NCBI RefSeq assembly: GCF_003428335.1
Contig: NZ_CP031704.1
Location: 1,612,001 to 1,676,000 of the forward strand
Length of the DNA: 64,000 nucleotides
Direction of reading: 5' to 3'
Origin: Solimonas sp. K1W22B-7
GTDB lineage: Bacteria > Pseudomonadota > Gammaproteobacteria > Nevskiales > Nevskiaceae
Positions 18,120-24,814 of the stretch are shown piece after piece. The first letter of the stretch is position 1, and each line of letters begins with the position of its first letter. The notes beneath the pieces are model-generated. The model ran no database searches, was not told the DNA's origin, and saw nothing but the letters and a program-made list of their open reading frames with translations. The position numbers and the translations under genes are program-made.

Positions 18120-18935
18120 TCAGGAGAAGGCTTCTTCGCCCTGCAGCTTGGTCCGGTGCAGGCGGCGGCCGGCGTTGGGGTCGTAGGGGGTGGCGCGGTG
18201 CATCGTGCCGGTGTTGTCCCAGATCACGGTGTCGCCCACCGTCCACTTGTGCCGGTACGAGAACTGCGGCTGCGTCGCCCAGTCGCGCAGGCGCACCAGC
18301 AGCTCGCAGCTCTTCTTGTCTTCCATGCCGATGACATGGCGCGCGGTGGCGCCGATGACCAGCGACTTGCGGCCGGAGCGGTGCTTCCACACCAGCGGCA
18401 GTTCCTGGTCGCCGATCGCCATCATGCCGCGCAGCAGGCGCGGATCCGGCTCCGGGTCGTAGTAGAACAGGGTGTTCCAGGCCGAGTGCATCACGCGCAA
18501 GGTCTCGATCTCGGCCTTGCCCTCGTCGGACAGGTCGTCGTAGGCGGCGTAGGTGTTGCAGAAGTCGGTATCGCCACCGGTCGGCGACAGCACCTTGGCC
18601 GACAGGATCGAGGCGAGGATCGGCACCTTGTTCATGGTCCCGTCGATGTGCCAGTACCAGGAGCCCCTGAGGTAGTCGGCCTTGGCATTGACCTTGGTGT
18701 CGAGCGTGACCTTGTAGATGATCTCGCCGTCATGCTCGGGGGCGAAAGTGCCGAGCGTATTGGTGAAGGCGACCTGCTCCTCGTCGGTGAAGTTCACCTG
18801 CGGAAAGACCAGCACGCCGCGCTGCTCGAGCAGTTCGCGGATCTTCGCGGCATGTTCGCCGCTCAGCAGGGCCTGCTTGTCGGCGAGGATTTCGGTGCCG
18901 ATGCGCGGGGTGAGGTCGTTGGTCTTCAGTGTCAT
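18120..18935 (-). CDS. TauD/TfdA-family Fe(II)/2-oxoglutarate dioxygenase
   Basis: 271 residues. The iron-binding facial triad is visible as H96-x-D98 (WYWHIDG) and H246 (GTMHRA), with an Arg-rich segment about ten residues later for 2-oxoglutarate binding. TfdA-type enzymes hydroxylate an activated carbon next to an ether, sulfonate or carboxylate, often releasing a small aldehyde. It lies between Rieske oxygenase II and the MFS gene on the same strand. Substrate unknown. Confidence 0.9.
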   Translation of the reverse strand: MTLKTNDLTPRIGTEILADKQALLSGEHAAKIRELLEQRGVLVFPQVNFTDEEQVAFTNTLGTFAPEHDGEIIYKVTLDTKVNAKADYLRGSWYWHIDGTMNKVPILASILSAKVLSPTGGDTDFCNTYAAYDDLSDEGKAEIETLRVMHSAWNTLFYYDPEPDPRLLRGMMAIGDQELPLVWKHRSGRKSLVIGATARHVIGMEDKKSCELLVRLRDWATQPQFSYRHKWTVGDTVIWDNTGTMHRATPYDPNAGRRLHRTKLQGEEAFS

Positions 18936-18999
18936 CGAAAATCTCCGAGTATTCTTTCGGGGTGTTCTGTCGTTCGTGTGTTGCCTGGCGTTGCCGCGC

Positions 19000-20373
19000 T
19001 CATTTGAGCGGTCGCGGCTCGCCGGTACCCATGTAGGCCGCCAGGTTGTGGTGCAGGTTGGCGGTGCTGCGTTCCATGTAGGGATTGGGCTTGGTGCCGC
19101 GGAAGCCGGCGGACTTCATGCCCTTCTGCACTGCAGCCATGTTCGAGAAGTCCTGGCCCAGGACATAGCACCAGGCTTCTTCGGTCGCCGGCGAGAAGAC
19201 CCATTCGGTCCTAGGCTCCTGTCCCTTCGGGAAGAGCTCGTAGACCGCGGCTTCGAAGATGCACTTGTCGGGATCGTCGCCGTAGGGACGGGCGCTGTAG
19301 CACAGGGCGTTGTTGACCGCGTGCCCGATCTGGAAATTGGGGAAGATCTGCCAGGCCGTGCCGCTCTTGCCGACATGCGCCGGATCGACCGTCGGCCAGA
19401 CCACGCCGCGGGCCTCGTCGTCGCGGCGGGCGGAGGCCAGCCAGTGCTGCAGCACCTCACCGGCCGGCGTGCCCTCCGGCAGTTCGTCCGCCAGGCGCAG
19501 CGCGGCATCGACCAGCGTCTGCGTGGTGTTGGTGTTGGCTTTTTCCCAGGTGTAGAGCTGCATCTCTGCCGTCGAAAGACGCGGGTCCGCATGGGTGCTC
19601 ACGCGCAGCTTTGCCGACTGGTTGGCGTCCATGTTCCTGGGCGCCTCGTAGCCGATGTTGCTGTGCTTGCCCTGTACCCGCGCCCAGCCGCGGAACTCGC
19701 CGTACTTGTTGAATTCCGGATGCGTGGTCTGGACGTGGTAGGTCTCGTTGAAGGCCTCCATGGCGACCTTCCAGTTGCAGTCGAAGATGCCCCACTTGCG
19801 CCAGCGGTAGCGCATGTTCTGCAGCTCGAAGGGATCGAGCAGGCCAGCGGCCGGTTCGAGGTAGTCGCGCAGCGGTTCGCAGCCCGGGTCCATGTTGATC
19901 CAGACCCACCCGCCCCAGGTGTCGACGCTGACTTCGCCCAGCTGCGTGTTCTCCGCCGTCAGGGCGCCTTGCCAGTCGTCCTTGTGCAGCACATGCGTGT
20001 TCTCGCCTTCCAGGTTGAAGCGCCAGCCGTGGAAGCCGCAGACGAACATCTTCCTGTGGCCGCAGCCCTGCTTGGCGCCTTCCGGCACGTCCACCAGCCG
20101 GCGGCCGCGATGCGGGCAGACGTTGTGGTAGGCCTTGATCCGGTCCGCCGCCGTGCGCACGACGATGATCGAATCGTCGAGGATCTCGTAGGTGAGATAG
20201 TTGCCCACCTCGGGGATTTCCTCGATGCGTCCGACCTGCTGCCACACCTTGCGCCACAGCTTGTCGCGCTCGGCGCGGGCGTAGGCCTGGGAGGTATAGG
20301 CCTCGGCACCGATCGTGACCGGCTCGGCCAGATCGGCTGCGGACCTTGTCGCCATGCCTTCAGCTTTGTTCAT
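19000..20373 (-). CDS. Rieske non-heme iron oxygenase alpha subunit (II)
   Basis: 457 residues, paralogous to the Rieske protein at 13566-14930. Ligands are C86-x-H88 and C112-xx-H115 with the same enlarged spacing, and the iron site is H213-x4-H218 with Glu210 at the bridging position. The shared order of motifs (CGFH, DTWGGW, FDCNWK, then the AQDFSNMAAVQ-type tail) shows duplication followed by divergence. No ferredoxin, reductase or beta subunit is encoded in the window. GGAGG stands 5 bases before ATG 20373, and the SDR at the head of the block ends 19 bases upstream. Confidence 0.9.
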   Translation of the reverse strand: MNKAEGMATRSAADLAEPVTIGAEAYTSQAYARAERDKLWRKVWQQVGRIEEIPEVGNYLTYEILDDSIIVVRTAADRIKAYHNVCPHRGRRLVDVPEGAKQGCGHRKMFVCGFHGWRFNLEGENTHVLHKDDWQGALTAENTQLGEVSVDTWGGWVWINMDPGCEPLRDYLEPAAGLLDPFELQNMRYRWRKWGIFDCNWKVAMEAFNETYHVQTTHPEFNKYGEFRGWARVQGKHSNIGYEAPRNMDANQSAKLRVSTHADPRLSTAEMQLYTWEKANTNTTQTLVDAALRLADELPEGTPAGEVLQHWLASARRDDEARGVVWPTVDPAHVGKSGTAWQIFPNFQIGHAVNNALCYSARPYGDDPDKCIFEAAVYELFPKGQEPRTEWVFSPATEEAWCYVLGQDFSNMAAVQKGMKSAGFRGTKPNPYMERSTANLHHNLAAYMGTGEPRPLK

Positions 20374-20392
20374 GACGTCCTCCGGTCCTGGC

Positions 20393-21235
20393 TCAGCGCT
20401 TGATCGCGGCGCGGAAGGACTCGTCCTTGAGGAAGAGCGAGGTATTGTCGGCGCCCAGGTGGGTCCACTTCAGGTTCAGGCCGCCGTCTACCAGGATGGT
20501 CTGGCCGGTGACATAGCTTGAAAGGTCCGACAGCAGGAACATGATGGTGCCCGCCTGCTCTTCGGGGCGGCCGCGGCGGCCCATGGCGATGGCGCGGCGG
20601 TCGCGTTCCTCGTCCTTGTCGATATAGGCCGCCGAGGCCGGCGTCTCGGTCGGGCCGGGGGCAATGGCGTTGACGCGGATGTTGTCCTGCGCCAGTTCGG
20701 CCGCCATCGTGCGGGTCACCGCGACCACGGCCGCCTTGGCCGCGCCGTAGGCGACGTGGAAGGGCGCCGTGTTCATGCCGCTGATCGAGGAGATCGAGAC
20801 GATCGAACCCGGCCGGCCCTGGGACTTCAGCTCCGCGGCAACGGCCTGGCTCATGAAGAACATCGTTTCCAGGTTCTGTGAAAACAGCGCTCGCCAGTCG
20901 GAGCGGTTCACGCGGGTGGAACTCATCCAGGTTGCCGGAGCAGCGCCACCGGCGACGTTGACCAGGCCGTGCAGCTGGCCCTTGGCGCGGCGCACCTGTT
21001 CCATGGTGGCGGTAACGCCCTCGTCGGTCGCGGCATCCGCCGCCAGGGGCACTACCTTGAGACCCTGCGCCGTCATGGGCGCCAGGTACTTGTCGATGTT
21101 GGCCTGCGAGCGGCTGACGCCGATCACCGTCGCGCCCGCCTCGGCGAGCATGCGCGTCAGGGTCGTGCCGATGCCGCCGCCCGCCGCGCCGGATACCACG
21201 ACGATGCGGCCATCAAAATCCAGGCTTTGATTCAT
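20393..21235 (-). CDS. Short-chain dehydrogenase/reductase at the head of the catabolic block
   Basis: 280 residues from ATG 21235, chosen because GAAGG lies 5 bases upstream; a TTG at 21247 has no ribosome site. The cofactor loop is SGAAGGGIG near residue 15 and the catalytic YGAAK is present with an upstream SSIS serine, so it is a classical NAD(P)-dependent SDR acting on an alcohol/ketone. It is the first gene of the leftward block and is divergent from an IclR regulator, which is the usual arrangement for a substrate-induced catabolic operon. Confidence 0.85.
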   Translation of the reverse strand: MNQSLDFDGRIVVVSGAAGGGIGTTLTRMLAEAGATVIGVSRSQANIDKYLAPMTAQGLKVVPLAADAATDEGVTATMEQVRRAKGQLHGLVNVAGGAAPATWMSSTRVNRSDWRALFSQNLETMFFMSQAVAAELKSQGRPGSIVSISSISGMNTAPFHVAYGAAKAAVVAVTRTMAAELAQDNIRVNAIAPGPTETPASAAYIDKDEERDRRAIAMGRRGRPEEQAGTIMFLLSDLSSYVTGQTILVDGGLNLKWTHLGADNTSLFLKDESFRAAIKR

Positions 21236-21547
21236 GAATGCCTTCAACCGACTTCGTGGGATCTGCGCGCAGCTTTCCGGACCCGATCGGAAGCCGCCCC
21301 TAAATTCTCCGCAGACCTTATCCCGGCGAGACGCTACTAGTCAACAACGCTGTACAATTCCACTCGAGGGAAACCCTGCGGGATGCAGTTTTCAGGCTGC
21401 GGCACAACGGCGCCGCGGAAGAGAATCGCCCGCCCGAAACCAGGCCTGCGGGAGCGGGGCGGGCAAAGGCAAAAAAACCCGATCGCCACCGGTATGGCAG
21501 GCCGATTGGCCATATCATTGGCGCACCCGGTCATATTCCGACGAGCC
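21236..21547. promoter_or_regulatory. Divergent promoter region between SDR and iclR-type gene
   Basis: 312 bases with no supported gene; the upstream in-frame extension of the regulator has no family features. It must hold the promoters of both divergent units. A direct repeat ATTGGC occurs at 21505-21510 and 21517-21522, 12 bases apart. I found no long perfect palindrome, so the IclR operator is not assigned. Confidence 0.45.
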
Positions 21548-22366
21548 ATGGCGGCAAAGCCCAAGAATTCAAACGCAAAAAGTGCCCATGCCGTGGCGCT
21601 GGACACTGCATTGGAACGCAGCACGGTGCCGGCGGTATCCCGCGCTGCAGCAATTCTCCGGCTGCTCGGCCGCTCCTCCGAACAGGTCGGCGTGCAGTTC
21701 ATCGCGCGCTCCCTGAACATCGTGCCCAGCACCTGCCTGCATATCCTGCGGACCCTGGTGGCGGAGGAGTTCGTCAGTTTCGACCCCGTCACCAAGCTCT
21801 ACTCGCTCAACGCCGGGGTGCTGACGCTGGCGCGCCAGTGGCTGGGCCAGAACCGCTTCTCCGATATCGTGCAGCCGGCACTGGACCGCATCACCCGGGA
21901 CTACGGCGTCACGGCCATCGGTGTCCAGGTCGTCGGCCTGGAGCACATGATCGTCGTCGCCATGGCGCGCTCGGAAACCATGATCCAGCTCCACACGCAG
22001 ATCGGCAGCCGCTTCCCGGCGACGATCAGCGCGAGCGGCCGCTGCATCGCCGCCTTCGGCGAGTACGACCGCGATGAATTGCGTCGCCGGTTCAAGGGTT
22101 TGAGGTGGGCCAACGCGCCCTCGCTGTCCGAATGGGAGGCGCAGGTGGCCGAAACCCGCGTCAACGGCTACGCCATCGACCAGGGCAACTACATGGCCGG
22201 TGTCACTGTGGCGGCGGCACCGGTCTTCGGCGTGGGCGGTCAGCTGGCCCACTGCCTGGTGGTGGTGGGTATCAGCGAGCAACTGCAGGACCAGACCCTG
22301 GCCAGGATCGGCCGCGACCTGCGCGAGAGCGCAGCGAAGGTTTCGCGGCAGCTCGGTTCGGCCTAG
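21548..22366 (+). CDS. IclR-family transcriptional regulator
   Basis: 272 residues. A winged helix-turn-helix (VSRAAAILRLLG, then IARSLNIVPSTCLHILRTL) is followed by an IclR effector-binding domain with the typical TISASGRCIAAFG and late GVTVAAAPVFG segments. ATG 21548 is preferred over an upstream in-frame ATG at 21383 because the domain begins about 25 residues after it and the extra 55 residues are not family-like. Divergent from the catabolic block at 4178-21235, it is the most likely local regulator of that block. It converges with the COX4-like gene, only 2 bases apart. Confidence 0.85.
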   Translation: MAAKPKNSNAKSAHAVALDTALERSTVPAVSRAAAILRLLGRSSEQVGVQFIARSLNIVPSTCLHILRTLVAEEFVSFDPVTKLYSLNAGVLTLARQWLGQNRFSDIVQPALDRITRDYGVTAIGVQVVGLEHMIVVAMARSETMIQLHTQIGSRFPATISASGRCIAAFGEYDRDELRRRFKGLRWANAPSLSEWEAQVAETRVNGYAIDQGNYMAGVTVAAAPVFGVGGQLAHCLVVVGISEQLQDQTLARIGRDLRESAAKVSRQLGSA

Positions 22367-22368
22367 GC

Positions 22369-22662
22369 CTAGAACGGAACCCGCGAGCCGAGGAAATAGA
22401 GGCCCAGCAGTACGACCAGCAGCGCCGCCAGCCAGGTGTCGGCGATGCGCCGCATGCGGCGGGGCGCATGCCGGAGTTCCATGAACTCCCAGGCGATCAC
22501 CCGCACCTTGAGTGCCGCGATCAGCAGCACCCCGAAGGTAATTCCGGCATCGAGCGAAAACGCATGCCGCCCGTCGCCGGCGCCGAGCCACCAGGACAGC
22601 AGGGTGACGCCGCTGAGCGCCAAGCATACGGCTGTCATCCTGGTGTCGGTCGTCGTGCTCAT
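22369..22662 (-). CDS. Cytochrome c oxidase subunit IV-like small membrane protein
   Basis: 97 residues with three predicted transmembrane segments (about 10-26, 38-58 and 75-92) and the conserved KVRVIAWEFMELRHAP loop of the prokaryotic COX4/NorF group. Such proteins accompany heme-copper oxidase or NO reductase subunits. It starts 3 bases after the stop of the COX3-like gene, so the two are coupled. No catalytic subunit I or II lies in the window. Confidence 0.75.
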   Translation of the reverse strand: MSTTTDTRMTAVCLALSGVTLLSWWLGAGDGRHAFSLDAGITFGVLLIAALKVRVIAWEFMELRHAPRRMRRIADTWLAALLVVLLGLYFLGSRVPF

Positions 22663-22665
22663 GGC

Positions 22666-23268
22666 TCACCTCATGACGTACAGCAGCGCGAAGATGATCA
22701 CCCACAGAAAGTCGACCATGTGCCAGTAGATGGCCCCGGCTTCGATGACCGTCCGCGAGCGCCGCAGCGGGCTGTGGATCTGGTAGGCCACGACCCCGAG
22801 GAAGATGAAGCCCATGAGGACGTGGAGGATGTGGATGCCGGTCAGGAAGTAGTAGAAGGTGAAGAACGGGTTCGTGGAGAACTCGAAACCTTCCCGGATC
22901 TTCATGGACCATTCGAGCAGCTTCGAGCCCACGAACAGCAGGCCGCAGGAGAGGGTCATGAAGACCTGCCGCTGCGCGGCGGCATACTGGTTTTCGCGCG
23001 TCGACTGGACGGCCCGCGCGATGAGCCAGGAGCTGACCAGCAGGATCACGGTGTTCACCACCCCGAAGTTCTGGCTCAGCTGCTGCTGCGATTGCAGGAA
23101 GATCTCGGGATTCCAGCTCCGGTACAGCATGTAGACGATGAAGTAGCTGCTGAAGACCAGCACTTCGAAGCCCACGAAGAGCCAGATGTCCAGCTCTCCG
23201 GGAATGGATTTTCCCGCTTCGCTGTCTTCGCTGGCAGGGACAGCCACGGCGGCTGAGGCGTTGGCCAT
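22666..23268 (-). CDS. Cytochrome c oxidase subunit III family protein (NorE-like)
   Basis: 200 residues with five hydrophobic segments, shorter than seven-helix COX3 and like NorE. Recognisable elements are GELDIWLFVGFEVLVF, FFTFYYFLTGIHILHVLMG (second half), and the terminal HMVDFLWVIIFALLY. Subunit III-like proteins stabilise heme-copper oxidases. Here it follows two paralogous membrane proteins of unknown function and a TonB receptor on the same strand, with the COX4-like gene next, but without an oxidase core. Confidence 0.8.
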   Translation of the reverse strand: MANASAAVAVPASEDSEAGKSIPGELDIWLFVGFEVLVFSSYFIVYMLYRSWNPEIFLQSQQQLSQNFGVVNTVILLVSSWLIARAVQSTRENQYAAAQRQVFMTLSCGLLFVGSKLLEWSMKIREGFEFSTNPFFTFYYFLTGIHILHVLMGFIFLGVVAYQIHSPLRRSRTVIEAGAIYWHMVDFLWVIIFALLYVMR

Positions 23269-23280
23269 GGGCGGTTCCTT

Positions 23281-24087
23281 CTATGCGCGCGCGGCGGATG
23301 CGGCAGGCAGGTCGGGCAGGGGCCCTTCGCCCAGGTCGTCCCGCAGGATCATGCGTCGCAACAGGGTGATGAACGCCGCGGTGTACGCCACGAACACCAG
23401 CGTATCGACCCAGAAGGTGATGACGCCGTTCCAGGAGAACGGGCCTTCGCGGAAGATCCACACCGGGGCCACCACGACCTCGGTCAGCAGGTTGCAGATG
23501 TTCATGTAGCCGAACCAGCGGGGGAACACGCGGTTCCTGTCCAGCAGGATGGCGAGCATCCATACCGCCGTGCCGACCAGGAACACGCCCATGGTGCCGA
23601 CGAAGGTCATGAAGGCGGCGTCGTAGAGCCAGCTGAGTATTGCCGGGTCGCGGTCCGGGCGCATCGCGCCCACCGTCAGGAAGATGGCGGCGAGCAGCAT
23701 GCCCGGCAGCGTGCTGAGGGAGTAGATCGCGATGTACGCATGGGCGAACACGGGGCTGACGGACATGCGCCGCATGGAGTAGCCGATCAGCGCATTGCAG
23801 GACGCGACCATGCCGGAGATCAGGAAGATGATGCCGAATCCCCAGAGGATGCCGTCGTGGTTGTCGCCGAACCATTGGGCGATCCGGGCGTGATCCCACC
23901 AGGGCTTCGGCGGCGGCATGACCTTCGTCATCAGGCAGAAGACCACGCCGAACAGCTGGTAGAAGCAGAACATCGCCCACCACATGATCCACAGCTCGAT
24001 CTTGGGATCGTGGTGCCAGTGCCAGGCCACCCGGCCCCAGGTGCCGCCGGGGCGGGGCGGTGCAAGCCCGCTTGCCACCGCGCTCAT
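23281..24087 (-). CDS. Multi-pass membrane protein of unknown function (paralogue of the next gene upstream)
   Basis: 268 residues with about six or seven hydrophobic helices. I do not recognise a characterised family. Residues 143-148 read RPDRDP and 182-184 LDR. The gene at 24084-24797 has RPERDP and LDR at the same 39-residue spacing, followed in both by a conserved Trp and a GPxxWxGxxxFWV element, so the two are duplicates. The N-terminal half carries several His/Trp residues (WHWHHD near 22). The start ATG overlaps the stop of that paralogue (ATGA). An electron-transfer or oxidase-partner role is only a guess from the adjacent COX3/COX4-like genes. Confidence 0.65.
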   Translation of the reverse strand: MSAVASGLAPPRPGGTWGRVAWHWHHDPKIELWIMWWAMFCFYQLFGVVFCLMTKVMPPPKPWWDHARIAQWFGDNHDGILWGFGIIFLISGMVASCNALIGYSMRRMSVSPVFAHAYIAIYSLSTLPGMLLAAIFLTVGAMRPDRDPAILSWLYDAAFMTFVGTMGVFLVGTAVWMLAILLDRNRVFPRWFGYMNICNLLTEVVVAPVWIFREGPFSWNGVITFWVDTLVFVAYTAAFITLLRRMILRDDLGEGPLPDLPAASAARA

Positions 24088-24797
24088 GCCGCAGCCACCG
24101 CTTCGTTGCGCTGGCGATGGATGTTCTTGCCGATCACTACCGTCATGACCACCAGCCACAGGGCGATGGCGCCGTTGCGCACCCAAAAGGACAGCAGGCC
24201 GTCCCAGGCCAATGGCCCGGTCAGGGTGGTGGCGACGAAGGCGGCCGGGGCGATGGCGGTCGCGATGGCCAGGTTGAAGTGCGCGACCCACTTCTGGAAG
24301 ATCGGCCGGGGCTGGCGGTCGAGGAAGATCGCCAGGGCCAGGAACACGCATTGGCCCACCATGAAGCCGACCTGCCCGGTGAACGAGATCCAGGCCAGGT
24401 CGTTGAACAGCAGCGTCAGCTGGGGATCGCGTTCCGGGCGGAATGCAGCCAGCAGCCAGAACAGGTCGGCCAGGAAGAACAGGACCGGGCCGCCCGTGGA
24501 GCAGCCCAGGTAGCAGTACGCGAGGATCGGCGTGCGATGTGCCATCCGCTGCATCTGCATCATGATCAGCGACAGGAAGGCCACGATGCCGACGCCGAAC
24601 CAGTTGAACACGATCAGGCTGTAGCGGATCAGCGGCTGGTTCTGCGGATCGCGGTAGAACGCCGCGACCTCTTCCGCCGACATCGTCGGCGACATCGGCG
24701 GAGAGAATCCCGGGAAGAAAAGGAACACCAGGATCCAGCTCAGGGCCAGTGCGGGCAGCGCCCAGAACAGGATGATTTCGCCATCGACTCTACGCAT
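24084..24797 (-). CDS. Multi-pass membrane protein of unknown function (paralogue of its downstream neighbour)
   Basis: 237 residues with about six hydrophobic segments; RPERDP is at 120-125 and LDR at 159-161, as in the neighbouring gene. ATG 24797 has GGAG 7 bases upstream. A GTG at 24818 overlapping the TonB receptor stop is an alternative that adds 7 residues. A short periplasmic or cytoplasmic loop after the first helix (about 30-55) resembles no domain I know. Tight coupling to its paralogue suggests a heterodimer. Confidence 0.65.
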   Translation of the reverse strand: MRRVDGEIILFWALPALALSWILVFLFFPGFSPPMSPTMSAEEVAAFYRDPQNQPLIRYSLIVFNWFGVGIVAFLSLIMMQMQRMAHRTPILAYCYLGCSTGGPVLFFLADLFWLLAAFRPERDPQLTLLFNDLAWISFTGQVGFMVGQCVFLALAIFLDRQPRPIFQKWVAHFNLAIATAIAPAAFVATTLTGPLAWDGLLSFWVRNGAIALWLVVMTVVIGKNIHRQRNEAVAAA

Positions 24798-24814
24798 TGC
24801 CTTGTCTCCGGTAT

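Noticed and set aside
22364-22371. GCCTAGGC as a regulatory palindrome
   Set aside because: It is formed by the overlapping TAG stop codons of two convergent genes.
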